Notes under the pieces: model-generated
Told to the model about the DNA's origin: nothing
The model's input: only the letters and a program-made list of their open reading frames with translations
Database searches by the model: none
In this document: positions 45,343-54,213 of the stretch, piece by piece
Numbering within the stretch: position 1 is the stretch's first letter
Layout of the letters: each line of letters opens with the position of its first letter
Program-made: the position numbers and the translations under genes
Source: DATBGO01 sp963840095
GTDB taxonomy: Bacteria; Actinomycetota; Actinomycetes; Streptosporangiales; Streptosporangiaceae
Reading direction: 5' to 3'
Assembly (NCBI GenBank): GCA_963840095.1
Contig: CAWIXN010000005.1
Coordinates: forward strand, 558,001-622,000
DNA: 64,000 nt

Positions 45343-45762
45343 ATGAACAGCAGCGCACCCGTCTCAGCTGAAGTCGGCCTGAGCCTCGTGGTTCCCGACC
45401 ATGGCATCGTCCCGCTCGTGGCAAGCCTCTACTACAGCGCCGACGATCCATACGCGATCCGGATGGCGTTCCACGTCGGCACCGATGAGCCGGTCGAATG
45501 GATCTTCGCCAGGGACCTGCTCGCAGCAGGTCTGGACGGGGCCGTGGGTGACGGCGATGTCCGGGTATGGCCCGCCGACGATGGCGGTGAAGGCGTGCTG
45601 AACATCGCGCTGTCATCACCGTTCGGCCAGGCGCACTTCGAGGCGCCGCTCACCGCGACCGCGGAGTTCCTGGCCCGCACCTTCGGGGTTATCCCGGCTG
45701 GTCGGGAAAGCGACTTCATCGATCTCGACGGCGAGCTTGACGTGCTCCTCTGGCGAGCCTAG
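45343..45762 (+). CDS. SsgA/SsgB-family sporulation and cell-division protein
   Basis: A 139-residue member of the SsgA-like protein family, which is restricted to sporulating actinobacteria. SsgB in Streptomyces recruits FtsZ to sporulation septa. The diagnostic stretch is PLVASLYYSADDPYAIRMAF, followed by EWIFARDLLAAGL. Size and lack of extra domains match the family. Whether it is the SsgB orthologue or another paralogue cannot be told without comparison. Its presence indicates that the host sporulates. Confidence 0.92.
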   Translation: MNSSAPVSAEVGLSLVVPDHGIVPLVASLYYSADDPYAIRMAFHVGTDEPVEWIFARDLLAAGLDGAVGDGDVRVWPADDGGEGVLNIALSSPFGQAHFEAPLTATAEFLARTFGVIPAGRESDFIDLDGELDVLLWRA

Positions 45763-45810
45763 CTGCCTTTCCCGGCCGACTCTGGACGCGCAAGTCGCCG
45801 GCCGCACCCG

Positions 45811-46632
45811 CTACGGATCGAGATTCTCCGCGGACTTCGCCGCGAATATCTTGGCGGCATTTGCGGTGACAGGCCCGGGAGCCGCTGGCAGCGGGGAGAA
45901 GTCGACATTCAGGATTGGCTGCACATCCCGGGTCGTTCCGGTCAGGAACGCCTCATCAGCCGCAGCGAGCGCATCAGCAGGCAGGTCGCCCTCGGCCGCA
46001 CCGGCCCACTCGATCAGGAGATCCCTGGTTACCCCGGCCAGGCACCCGGCGGACAGCGGCGGAGTCAGCAGCCGCCCGCCGGAAACGACGAACACGTTGC
46101 TGCCGGTCCCCTCGCAGAGCCGACCGGCGGTGTTCGCGAAGATGGCCTCCTGCGCGCCGCGCTCACTCGCATACCGCAGCGCCAGCACGTTCTCCGCGTA
46201 GGACGTCGTCTTCAGGCCGGTGAGCGCGCCGTGCTCGTTGCGCGGCCACGGCGCCATGACGACATCGCAGGTGGGCCCGGGGTCCTGCAGGCCGCCGAGG
46301 GCGATGACGGCGGTCAGGGGGCCATCTCCGCGCTGCGAGCCGAGCGGCCCGGCGCCCGCCGTCAGGGTGATCCGCATCCTGGCGCCGGCCTGGCCCGAGG
46401 CATCCAGGAGCGTGCGGGCACCAGCGGCGATCTCGTCCAGGTCCGGCTCGGGCAGGCCCAGGCCCGAGGCCGACTGGGCGAGCCTGGCCAGGTGCCTGGT
46501 GATCGCGAACGGCACCCCGCCGATGACCTTGATCGTCTCGAACACGCCGTCGCCCACGATCAGCCCGTGGTCGAAGACAGAGATCCTGGCCTGTGAGTCG
46601 GGAACCAGCGTCCCGTTGATCCACACCGTCAC
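45811..46632 (-). CDS. Class IV PLP-dependent aminotransferase (PabC/Ilv type)
   Basis: A 273-residue fold-type IV enzyme. It begins VWINGTLVPDSQARISVFDH with GDGVFETIKV, and the PLP Lys is Lys141 in TGLKTTSYAEN. C-terminal EAIFANTAGRLCEGTGSNVF and AFLTGTTRDVQPI complete the family pattern. The short size and the FDHG...GDGVFET start favour 4-amino-4-deoxychorismate lyase over branched-chain aminotransferase, but this is not decisive. No folate genes are adjacent. It lies 9 bp after hutH in the same direction. Confidence 0.85.
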   Translation of the reverse strand: MTVWINGTLVPDSQARISVFDHGLIVGDGVFETIKVIGGVPFAITRHLARLAQSASGLGLPEPDLDEIAAGARTLLDASGQAGARMRITLTAGAGPLGSQRGDGPLTAVIALGGLQDPGPTCDVVMAPWPRNEHGALTGLKTTSYAENVLALRYASERGAQEAIFANTAGRLCEGTGSNVFVVSGGRLLTPPLSAGCLAGVTRDLLIEWAGAAEGDLPADALAAADEAFLTGTTRDVQPILNVDFSPLPAAPGPVTANAAKIFAAKSAENLDP

Positions 46633-46641
46633 TGGATTGTC

Positions 46642-48180
46642 CTACCGGAGCCCGCCACAGCCCGCCGCAGCCGTTCTGCAGATATCCGGTAGCAGATCGC
46701 TGATTGCCGCCATCTGCCCGGCCACCTCCCGGTCGGTCTCCATCATCGGCACCCGCGCCCGCACCGTGGCCTGAACGGCGGCCAGCGCCTGGCTCGGGGC
46801 GGCGATGCCAGCCCGCAGGTCGATGCCCTGGGCGGCGCAGAGGATCTCGATGGCCAGACAGATGCGGACGTTAGCGAGGACCTCCCGCAGCTTTCGCACG
46901 GCGGTCCAGCCCATCGAGACGTGGTCCTCCTGCTTGCCCGAGGTCGGGATGGTGTCCACGCTGGCCGGGTGGCCGAGCACCTTGTTCTCGCTGACCAGGG
47001 ACGCGGCGGTGTACTGGGCGAGCATGAACCCCGAGTTGGTGCCCGCGTCCGGCGCCAGGAACGGCGGCAGGTCCCTGGAGAAGGCGGGATCGAGCAGCCG
47101 GTCGACCCGCCGCTCGCTGATGCTGGCCAGCTCGGCGACGGCGATGGCGAGCATGTCAGCGGCGAAGGCCAGCGGCTCGCCGTGGAAATTGCCGCTGGTC
47201 ATCACCTCGCCGTCGGCGACGATGACCGGGTTGTCGACCACCGCCCCGAGCTCGATCTCGATGACCCGGCGGGCATGCCCGAGCACGTCGCGGACCGCGC
47301 CGTGCACCTGCGGCGCGCACCGCAGGCAGTAGGCATCCTGGACCGCGTGGCGACTATTGCGGTGGCTGGCCAGCAGGGGCGAGCCGGCCAGCAGGGCCCG
47401 CAGGTTGGCCGCGCTGTCCAGCTGCCCGGGATGCGGCCGGAGCGCCTGGACCCGCTCGTCGTAAGGCCGGTCCGTGCCGAGCAGCGCCTCCACGGACAGG
47501 GCGCAGGCCACGTCGGCCGCCTGGACCAGCAATTCCGCATCCCGGACCGAGAACGCGAGCAGTGCCTGCATCGGCTCAGTGCCGTTGACCAGGGACAGCC
47601 CTTCCTTCGGGGCCAGCTCGAGCGGAGCGATGCCGTGCTCGGCGAGTACCTCGGCGGCCGGGCGCCCGTGCAGAGCGTCGCCGGCCTCCCGCAGCCGCCC
47701 GGCACCGATCAGCGGCTCGGCCAGATGCGCGAGCTGGGCCAGGTCGCCCGAGGCGCCCACCGATCCCTTGCCGGGCACGACGGGAAGCAGCCCGAGCCCG
47801 AGCAGCTCGAGCAGCCGGGCAGGCAGCTCGACCCGGACTCCCGAGTAACCGGCCGCCAGCGTCCTCGCTCGCAGCAGCAGAATCGCGCGGACCGTCTGGT
47901 CATCGAGTGGCTCACCGGTGCCGGCCGCATGAGAGACCAGGATTGAGCCCTGCAGCCGCCGCAGGTCGTTCTCCCCCACCCGGGTATCGGCGAGCGCCCC
48001 GAATCCCGTATTGACGCCGTAGACGGGCGCGTCGCCCGCGATGGCCCCGGTCACTACCTCCCGGCTCGGTCGCATCCTGGCGGCCACGTCCGGCCCGAGC
48101 TCGGCGCGCGCGGCGCCGTGGGCCACATCGACGACGTCATCGACGGTCAGCGGGTCGCCACTAACGATCACAGTTCGCAT
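46642..48180 (-). CDS. hutH: Histidine ammonia-lyase
   Basis: First enzyme of histidine degradation, converting L-histidine to urocanate and ammonia. The 512-residue product has the MIO-forming triad Ala143-Ser144-Gly145 in GSVGASGDLAQLAHLAEP. It also has YGVNTGFGALAD near the N-terminus and VTSGNFHGEPL-like active-site residues (EVMTSGNFHGEPLAF). hutU, hutI and hutG are not nearby. HutH stands alone in many actinobacteria. Confidence 0.95.
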   Translation of the reverse strand: MRTVIVSGDPLTVDDVVDVAHGAARAELGPDVAARMRPSREVVTGAIAGDAPVYGVNTGFGALADTRVGENDLRRLQGSILVSHAAGTGEPLDDQTVRAILLLRARTLAAGYSGVRVELPARLLELLGLGLLPVVPGKGSVGASGDLAQLAHLAEPLIGAGRLREAGDALHGRPAAEVLAEHGIAPLELAPKEGLSLVNGTEPMQALLAFSVRDAELLVQAADVACALSVEALLGTDRPYDERVQALRPHPGQLDSAANLRALLAGSPLLASHRNSRHAVQDAYCLRCAPQVHGAVRDVLGHARRVIEIELGAVVDNPVIVADGEVMTSGNFHGEPLAFAADMLAIAVAELASISERRVDRLLDPAFSRDLPPFLAPDAGTNSGFMLAQYTAASLVSENKVLGHPASVDTIPTSGKQEDHVSMGWTAVRKLREVLANVRICLAIEILCAAQGIDLRAGIAAPSQALAAVQATVRARVPMMETDREVAGQMAAISDLLPDICRTAAAGCGGLR

Positions 48181-48289
48181 GGCTGCCAGCCTGCCATCCC
48201 GGCGGCGCCGTGGCGCTGCCGGCGCGGCGGGATTACCTTCCGCAGTCAGCCGCTCACGAAGCCTGCGGGCGGAAGGCTGGCCGACCTGG

Positions 48290-49096
48290 CTATCCGGGCA
48301 TCGTCGCCCTTCCGGCCGTCAGTCTCCGCGCTTCGGGGATCGACGCGGCCCGTCCCACGGTCGGTGCCGGGTACTGCCCGTCCGACCAGCCGAACGTCGA
48401 GGCCAGGCCATCCAGGCCAGCCAGGGTAACCCGCACCGAGCGGCGGGCCCTGCCCCGCTCGATCCAGCCCAGCTCAAGGAGCCGCGACGTGATGGCGGCA
48501 CCGAGCGCCCCGCTCAGATGCGGCCGGCGCTGGGTCCAGTCCAGGCAGGAGCCGGCGAACTTGCGCCTGGTGTGCCTGAGCGCGGCGACGTCCACACCAA
48601 AGCCGGCCAGCGCGCGTTCGCCGGCCGCGGTCAGCTCGTAGCAGGTACCGGCCTCGGTCGGATAGCCGGCCAGGATCCTGCCGTCGAGCAGTGCGTCCAG
48701 GAGGGCCACCCCGGCCCGACCGGCGAGGTGGTCGTAACAGGTCCGGGCATCAGCCAGGAACGCCGCCTCCCGCGACCGGCGCAGGCCGACGGCTGGCTTG
48801 ACCGGGCTGACCTGAGCGAGGACCTCGATCACCATCGCCACCTCGGGGCCGGCCAGCCGGTAGTAGCGGTGCCTGCCCTGCGGCTGCACGGCCAGCAGGC
48901 CGCCATCGAGCAGCCGCGCCAGGTGCGCGCTCGTCGTCGCGGCGCTGACCCCGGCCAGCTTGCTGAGCTCACCCGCCGCCCGCGGCAGCCCGTCGAGCAG
49001 CGCCATCAGCATGGCGGCCCGCGCCCCGTCGGCCAGCAGCGCGGCGACCGGCGCGATGTCGGAGTCGTAGGCGCTGTCCTGCTGGCTTACAACCAT
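48290..49096 (-). CDS. ArsR-like winged-helix transcriptional regulator
   Basis: A 268-residue regulator with an N-terminal ArsR-type winged helix (GARAAMLMALLDGLPRAAGE, recognition helix AGVSAATTSAHLARLLDGG, wing LAVQPQGRHRYYRLAGPEVA). A longer C-terminal region containing a second winged-helix-like part (YELTAAGERALAGFGVDVAA) follows. No Cys metal-binding motif is obvious. It lies upstream of hutH in the same direction with a 109-bp gap, so either autonomous or hutH-linked control is possible. Confidence 0.85.
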   Translation of the reverse strand: MVVSQQDSAYDSDIAPVAALLADGARAAMLMALLDGLPRAAGELSKLAGVSAATTSAHLARLLDGGLLAVQPQGRHRYYRLAGPEVAMVIEVLAQVSPVKPAVGLRRSREAAFLADARTCYDHLAGRAGVALLDALLDGRILAGYPTEAGTCYELTAAGERALAGFGVDVAALRHTRRKFAGSCLDWTQRRPHLSGALGAAITSRLLELGWIERGRARRSVRVTLAGLDGLASTFGWSDGQYPAPTVGRAASIPEARRLTAGRATMPG

Positions 49097-49138
49097 GTTT
49101 CGACGGTAGCCGAATCATCCTTCGGCCAGGATCGAAGC

Positions 49139-49360
49139 GTGACCGAACCTGACCTGATCGGGGCGAAACCCCCCGCCGCGGCGGCCAACCCGGCGCGGCT
49201 GGTCGTCGCCAGCGTGGAACGCTGCCTGGCGATCGCGGCAAGCTGGCCCGAATGGGATGGACAGCCGGAGGTTCACCTATTACGCCGAGCAAGTCGGAGC
49301 GCTGAGCTGAGGCCGGCCTGCGACCGCGCGGCCCGCAGTCTCGCTGGGGTAGCCAGATAA
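49139..49360 (+). CDS. Small hypothetical protein, possibly frameshifted
   Basis: A GTG-started frame of 73 codons divergent from the ArsR-like gene, beginning TEPDLIGAKPP. Up to SWPEWDG it looks like a plausible helical small protein. After that, the other plus-strand frame reads DSRRFTYYAEQVGALS and stops at 49310, which looks more protein-like than the in-frame continuation. It may be a broken small gene. I do not recognise a family. Confidence 0.3.
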   Translation: MTEPDLIGAKPPAAAANPARLVVASVERCLAIAASWPEWDGQPEVHLLRRASRSAELRPACDRAARSLAGVAR

Positions 49361-49530
49361 GGCACCCAGCACGGCTCAGACTGGCCCAAAGCGGTCGCCG
49401 GCGGCTCCGGCTCCCCGGGCTCCGATCGCCGATCATGGCCTGACGAGTTTGCCTGCCGACCAGGATCGGCTACAGTTCTGAACGCACGCCGGCCTCGGTC
49501 GGCCTGCCTGCCTCGCCTCGGCGAGGGCGC

Positions 49531-49603
49531 GCGGACGTGGCTCAGCTGGTAGAGCATCACCTTGCCAAGGTGAGGGTCGCGGGTTCGAATCCCGTCGTCC
49601 GCT
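49531..49603 (+). tRNA. tRNA-Gly (anticodon GCC)
   Basis: Cloverleaf with acceptor GCGGACG/CGTCCGC, an anticodon arm with loop TTGCCAA (anticodon GCC), T arm with GGTTCGAATCC, and discriminator T. First of three clustered tRNAs. Confidence 0.97.
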
Positions 49604-49682
49604 CGGAGGTGCCGGACGTCGTCTCGCAAGCCGACGGTCCGCACGGCTCTCCGGTATCCGGTGCCCCCTCGCGGGGACTCCT

Positions 49683-49754
49683 GGCGGAATGGCCGAGTGG
49701 CTTAGGCAAGGGCCTGCAAAGCCCTGTACGCGGGTTCGATTCCCGCTTCCGCCT
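49683..49754 (+). tRNA. tRNA-Cys (anticodon GCA)
   Basis: Acceptor GGCGGAA/TTCCGCC, anticodon stem around CTGCAAA (anticodon GCA) and T arm with GGTTCGATTCC. The discriminator is T, as expected for tRNA-Cys. Confidence 0.96.
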
Positions 49755-49757
49755 CGC

Positions 49758-49829
49758 GGGCGGTTAGCTCAGCGGGAGAGCGCTTCCCTGACACGGAAGA
49801 GGTCACAAGTTCAAATCTTGTACCGCCCA
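49758..49829 (+). tRNA. tRNA-Val (anticodon GAC)
   Basis: Acceptor GGGCGGT/ACCGCCC, D arm GCTC/GAGC, anticodon stem CTTCC/GGAAG with loop CTGACAC (anticodon GAC), T arm AGTTCAAATCT, discriminator A. It starts three bases after tRNA-Cys, so they share a transcript. Confidence 0.96.
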
Positions 49830-50156
49830 CGCGAAGCAGCAGGTCAGAGGCCGTCTCTGCCCCCGGCAGGGACGGCCGAGATCTGTAGCGAGGGCCATCC
49901 AAGATCGTCAGAGCTCGCGCCAGGGTGTGATTCAGCGCGGCTGGGGCCTGCCTGCGGCTGATGCGGCTGACGCTCGGCGTAGCCATGGCCCGCGCCGGTT
50001 ATCTGGGGCCTGGGGCCCCGTTGCGATGCGTCCCGTTGTTCGGCGATGATCAGGCGTCTGCTGACCCGCCGCCCAGCGGAAGTGACTGACCTGGGTTCGC
50101 CTTCGTCCACTCTGCCGCCGGGCAGGCTCCACGCCCGGCCGCTGCCGCGAAAGCCC
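49830..50156. other. Gap after the tRNA cluster
   Basis: About 330 bp with no supported gene, repeat or attachment-site duplication. It separates the tRNAs from the 3' end of a minus-strand regulator. Confidence 0.5.
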
Positions 50157-52958
50157 TCAGCGTTGGTTGGCGGAGGAAGGTGTTGATGGTGGTGATCCGG
50201 CGGCGGAAGAGGGCCAGCGCCTGCTCGTAGCGGCCATGAGCACGGGCAGTTCGGTGCGTGAGGTGATGCCGAGCTTCGGGTAGGCCTTGTACAGGTGGTA
50301 GCCGACGGTTCGCGGGCTGAGGAACAACTGGGCGGCGATGTCGCGGTTCGTCATGCCCTGCGCGGCGAGCTGGACGATCTGCAGTTCCTGCGGCGTCATC
50401 CCGGCGAGAAGGTCCGGGACCGCGGTCCGTGGCACGGCCGCGCCGGACGCCCTGAGCTCGGCGCGCGCCCGGCCGGCCCAGGGCGGTACGCCGAGCGCCT
50501 CGAAGGTCTCCTGCGCTGCGCGCAGCTGGACGCGGGCGTCGTTCTTGCGCCGCGACCGGCGCAGCCACTCGCCGTAGACGAGCTGGGTGCGGGCGTGCTC
50601 GAACGGGCGGCTGTCGCTGTCATGGAGCGTCAGCGCGCGGATGTAGTGCTGTTCGGCTTCGGAGTCGGGTGCGCACAGTGCCTGGCAGCGGGCCACCAGC
50701 GCGTCGCTCCACGGCTGCCGCATCAGCGCCGCCCGCTTCGCGAACAAGGTCAGGGGTGCGGCGGCGCGGTCGAGCCGGCCGAGCCGGGCCGCCGCCTCGA
50801 CGTGGTCCGGTGCGCTGCGCACGGCGGGGATCTGATGCCGTGTCGGGCCCCGGGCCAGCCTCTCCAGCCGGTCGAAGGCGTCCTCCGCCCGGCCGTGGCC
50901 GAGATCCAGCAGCGCCAGCGCGGCCTGCGCCCACGTCGTACCGGCCGCGATGGCAGGCTCGCCCGGCGCGATCAGCACTTCGCCGGCGTGCTCGCGGCAT
51001 CGCTGCTCGTCGCCCACGATGGCGGCATGGTAAGCCAGCAGCCCGCAGGCATTGCTGATCCAGGCTGGCTGGCCGGTGTCCCGCGCGGCCTGCAGCCCTT
51101 CGGTACCGATGAGCAGCGCACTGCGGTACCGGCCGAGCAACAACTCCGCAATCGCCAGCAGGACAAGTCCGGCGGGCAGCGCGACGATCATCCCCCGGGC
51201 CCGGCTTTCGGCGACGATCGCGGCCGCGACGCGCGCAGCCGCTTCGTCCTGCCCGACCAGTATCGCCGCAGCGACCAGCATGGCCGGCCGGAGCGGACTG
51301 GCGCTGGCGCCGGCTGCTTCTACCCGCGCGATGACCTCCTCAAGCGGCGGGAAGTCCTCGGTGCCAGAGCCGACGATCATCGCGGCATCCCAGCGCGCCA
51401 GCCACACGATCAGCCACAGCGGATCATCAGGAGCCAGGGCCAGAGTGTCGAACTGACCGACGGTCGCGGCGATCAGATCCTCGTCCAGCGGCGACAGCCA
51501 GAGGGCGTACAGGGCCTCCGCCACCATCCAGAACGCCCGCACCGTATCCGTGGCGGCGATCGACGTGGCACCGGCGGTGAGCAGCGCGTGGGCGGTTCGG
51601 ATGGCCCCCAAGCCGAAGTGGGCGCCGGCACGCACCTGGACAAGCCGCGCCTCAATCGCCGGGTCGGCGGCGTCCCGCCCGGCCCGCTCCGCCAGCCCCC
51701 GCGCCCTGTCCAGTTCCCCGCCGCCCAGCGCAGCCTCGGAGGCAAAGGTGAGCCGCCGGGCCGCCGCGGCGGTGTCCTCGCTCAGCTGCGCGGCCCGCTC
51801 GTACGCGGCCGCGGCGGCGGCATAGCCGGAGCGGCCCGCCGCACGGCCGGCCGTCAGCTCCAGGTCGGCCGCCACCTGCTCATCCGGGCCGGTCGCGGCC
51901 ACCGCCTGGTGCCAGGCGCGCCGGTCAGTGTCGCGATGCCCGTCGTAGGCCGCTGCCAGTGCACGGTGAGCCGCGACCCGCTGGCTGAACGGGACGCCGT
52001 GATATACCGCCGCCCGGATGAGCGGATGACGGAATACCAGCGTCCCCGCCGCCAGCGACACCAGGCCGGACGTCTCGGCAGGTTGCAGATCGGCGACGCT
52101 CACCCCGAGGCAGGCGCCTGCGCGCAGGGCCATCGCCAGGTCTCCGGTGTCCTCGGCAGCGGCGACCAGCAGCAGGGTCTGCGTGCGCGGCGGGAGCAGG
52201 CGAAGCTGATGACTGAAGGCGCCGAGCACCCGGTCGGTCAGCGGCACCGGCCCGAGGGGGAGACTACCGCCGTGGGGTGGTGCCGCCAGGATCGGCGGCA
52301 GCTCGAGCAGGGCGAGCGGGTTGCCCCGGGTCTCGGCGATGAGCTGATCGAGCTGCCCCGGTGGCAACCTCACGTCATGTTCCTCGAGGAGGGCGCACGC
52401 GCTCGCGGCATCAAGCCCTTGGAGCTGCATATCAGGGATGCCAGCAGAGGTCAACGCCTGGGCGTAGTCACGGGCCGCGAAGAGCATCACGATTCCTTCG
52501 CGGTCGAGCCGCCGCGCCACGAACCCGAGCGCCTCGGCAGAGGCGCGATCCAGCCATTGGGCATCGTCGATGAGACAAAGCAGCGGCGCCTGCTCGGCGA
52601 GTTCCGACAGCAGCGACAGCGCGCCCAATCCGACAAGGAACCGGTCGCCGGGCTCACCCGATGCCAGCCCGAAGGCACCCGACAGCGCCCGCTGCTGGGG
52701 CCCTGGGAGTGCGCAGAGGCGTTCCAGGCCAGGTTTCAGCAGGAGATGCAGGCCAGCGAACGGCAGCTCGACCTCCGATTCGATACCAGTTCCGTGCAGC
52801 ACCTGCATGCCGTCAGCGCGGGCGGCCGCGTACCGCAGCAGGGCCGTCTTGCCGACCCCGGGCTCACCGCGGATGATCAGCGCGCCGCTGACGCCTTCAC
52901 GTGCCCGGGCGAGCAGCGCGTCGATCGTCTCCTGTTGCGCGACCCGGCCCAGCAGCAT
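50157..52958 (-). CDS. LuxR-family regulator with N-terminal AAA ATPase (LAL type)
   Basis: Large ATP-binding LuxR-type regulator of 933 residues. The N-terminal NTPase has Walker A GEPGVGKTA (31-39) and Walker B LLCLIDDAQW (126-135), and then a long helical TPR-like middle. The C-terminal helix-turn-helix includes TPQELQIVQLAAQGMTNRDI and SPRTVGYHLYKAYPKLGI (about 855-905). Such proteins activate secondary-metabolism or sugar-use genes. Here it is divergent from the decayed gene at 53109 and is the left border of the accessory region. The inducer is unknown. Confidence 0.9.
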   Translation of the reverse strand: MLLGRVAQQETIDALLARAREGVSGALIIRGEPGVGKTALLRYAAARADGMQVLHGTGIESEVELPFAGLHLLLKPGLERLCALPGPQQRALSGAFGLASGEPGDRFLVGLGALSLLSELAEQAPLLCLIDDAQWLDRASAEALGFVARRLDREGIVMLFAARDYAQALTSAGIPDMQLQGLDAASACALLEEHDVRLPPGQLDQLIAETRGNPLALLELPPILAAPPHGGSLPLGPVPLTDRVLGAFSHQLRLLPPRTQTLLLVAAAEDTGDLAMALRAGACLGVSVADLQPAETSGLVSLAAGTLVFRHPLIRAAVYHGVPFSQRVAAHRALAAAYDGHRDTDRRAWHQAVAATGPDEQVAADLELTAGRAAGRSGYAAAAAAYERAAQLSEDTAAAARRLTFASEAALGGGELDRARGLAERAGRDAADPAIEARLVQVRAGAHFGLGAIRTAHALLTAGATSIAATDTVRAFWMVAEALYALWLSPLDEDLIAATVGQFDTLALAPDDPLWLIVWLARWDAAMIVGSGTEDFPPLEEVIARVEAAGASASPLRPAMLVAAAILVGQDEAAARVAAAIVAESRARGMIVALPAGLVLLAIAELLLGRYRSALLIGTEGLQAARDTGQPAWISNACGLLAYHAAIVGDEQRCREHAGEVLIAPGEPAIAAGTTWAQAALALLDLGHGRAEDAFDRLERLARGPTRHQIPAVRSAPDHVEAAARLGRLDRAAAPLTLFAKRAALMRQPWSDALVARCQALCAPDSEAEQHYIRALTLHDSDSRPFEHARTQLVYGEWLRRSRRKNDARVQLRAAQETFEALGVPPWAGRARAELRASGAAVPRTAVPDLLAGMTPQELQIVQLAAQGMTNRDIAAQLFLSPRTVGYHLYKAYPKLGITSRTELPVLMAATSRRWPSSAAGSPPSTPSSANQR

Positions 52959-52985
52959 GCGGTGATCGTACCTTTAACGCCACCT

Positions 52986-53025
52986 GATTACCTCCCGCTG
53001 CTGATCATGACCCAGCAGGTAATTA
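52986..53025. promoter_or_regulatory. Inverted repeat in the divergent LAL/pseudogene promoter
   Basis: ATTACCT and AGGTAAT, 7-bp perfect arms about 23 bases apart, lie 30-70 bases upstream of the LAL start. This could be a regulator site. Support is position and symmetry only. Confidence 0.35.
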
Positions 53026-53108
53026 CTGATGCGGTGACGGATTCGCGGGCTCCCTGCCATCCCTAGCGTTGCGATCACCACACCTGCCCGGGAGGGCGGT
53101 ATTCCACG

Positions 53109-53534
53109 ATGACCAAGTCGACTCCGCACAAGGCCGCACGGCGGCGTGTGCGGACCGGTGTCGCGATGCTCGCCGCGGTGGTGCTGTTCCAAGCTCACCA
53201 TGATCGGCGGGTACCTCGGCGCGCTGGCCAACCCGGCGATGCGAGGTTTTCCGATGGCCGCCGTCGGATCCGCGCGGCGGTCGATTGGTTGAAGGCGGCA
53301 GCCGGGGACCGGCTGGAGATCCGGGTCCTGCCCAGCGAGCGGGCCGCCCTCACGCAGATCGAGGACCGCAAGGTGTACGGCGCGGCACTACTCGAGGCAC
53401 GGATGCCGCGGCTGCTGATCGCCAGTGCGGCAACTGGACCTGTCGACGTCGTCCACCCCAATGCCGGTCGACCCGGCTGCTGCTCGGAAGCGATGATCCC
53501 GCGCTTCAAGCCGAGGTGCGGGCATGACGCCTGA
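53109..53534 (+). pseudogene. Frameshifted, truncated remnant of a DUF3533/YhgE-like membrane protein
   Basis: The open frame begins TKSTPHKAARRRVRTGVAML with a hydrophobic stretch. The natural continuation KLTMIGGYLGALANPAMRG and FPMAAVG is found only in another frame (about 53188-53280). The first frame is then picked up again for DWLKAAAGDRLEIRVLPSER, VYGAALLEARMPRLLIASAA and TGPVDVV. This pattern, namely one N-terminal span, a GxLGAL-like segment and a YGALLLE segment, resembles the extracytoplasmic start of DUF3533/YhgE-Pip-type multi-pass proteins, which are usually 350 residues or more. Two compensating frameshifts and loss of the C-terminal membrane part indicate decay. Family assignment is from pattern only. 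Confidence 0.5.
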
Positions 53535-53922
53535 GGGCGAGAGTCAGCACGGCTGGGAAGCCCTGCCGCCCGACGGGTGGCGTCGTGCCGATTCCCTGCT
53601 ACGTCTCCTTGGCGGACGTTGGACCCTGGCGGTTCTCGATGAGCTTTCACTTGGTGGAGGCCGCCGCTACCAAGTCCTCCACGACGCCCTGGACGGGATC
53701 TCACACAAGGTCCTCACCGACACGCTACGACGCGCCGAGCGCAACGGGCTCATCACCCGCTACGTCGATGGCGGGCGTATTGAGTCCGCAACCCTGTACG
53801 AACTCACCAATCTCGGCCGGTCGCTTGACGAGCCTCTCGCCGCTCTAGGGCGGTGGGTTGACGCCAACTGGGACCAGGTCGAAACGGCTCAGCGCAGTTG
53901 GGCCGCCCGGGCCAAGAGTTGA
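53524..53922 (+). CDS. HxlR-family transcriptional regulator
   Basis: A 132-residue winged-helix regulator with the HxlR pattern ADSLLRLLGGRWTLAVLDEL, RYQVLHDALDGISHKVLTDT and LRRAERNGLITRYVDGG. HxlR proteins often sense aldehydes, quinones or other electrophiles, although the Cys used in some members is not evident here. Its last codons (AQRSWAARAKS) and the following approximately 290 bp are duplicated 6.8 kb downstream. It starts inside the end of the decayed gene and precedes the first hydrolase, which it may control. Confidence 0.9.
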   Translation: MTPEGESQHGWEALPPDGWRRADSLLRLLGGRWTLAVLDELSLGGGRRYQVLHDALDGISHKVLTDTLRRAERNGLITRYVDGGRIESATLYELTNLGRSLDEPLAALGRWVDANWDQVETAQRSWAARAKS

Positions 53923-54213
53923 CCGGACGCCGGCTGACGGTGGAACTGCTGGCAGGTACTTCGAGGTGCCTCAGCTTTCGTTGAAGTGCCATTTGACCTG
54001 GTGTAACGTCGATTTCGACACGACAGGTAGTCCCGTAGCCGTGTTGGATCCTGCTTAGACCATCGGCAGCCTCCGGGAGCGTTGCTCCGGACCTTGGTAG
54101 CGCTGGTTTGGCAGATTATTCATCCACGAGACGCCTGGTTCGGGCAGGATGACCGCCCCACGGACGGCCGCCCCATTCGGGTTCGACGCCTCCTCCGCTA
54201 CGGGAGCACCATG
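53886..54213 (+). promoter_or_regulatory. Shared leader module, copy A (upstream of hydrolase 1)
   Basis: About 330 bp running from the last codons of the HxlR gene to the ATG at 54211. It is closely similar along its whole length to 60662-60986 (copy C), and its later part is similar to 57188-57356 (copy B). A candidate promoter is TTGAAG (53981-53986), 17 bases, TAACGT (54004-54009). This would give a leader of about 200 bases containing a hairpin at 54073-54090. The best-conserved block is CCGTAGCCGTGTTGGAT near 54030. Confidence 0.65.
54073..54090 (+). promoter_or_regulatory. Hairpin in leader copy A
   Basis: CCGGGAGC-GTT-GCTCCGG forms a 7-bp stem with one bulged G. It is perfectly conserved in copy C (60850-60867) and partly conserved in copy B. 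Confidence 0.5.

Noticed and set aside
49531..49829. tRNA cluster as an integration site for the accessory region
   Set aside because: No integrase, and no repeat of a tRNA 3' end is seen to the right. Another regulator gene separates the tRNAs from the cluster.
50295..53066. Long plus-strand open frame opposite the LuxR/ATPase regulator
   Set aside because: It is an antisense frame produced by high third-position GC. It has no domain features, whereas the minus strand shows Walker motifs and a LuxR helix-turn-helix.
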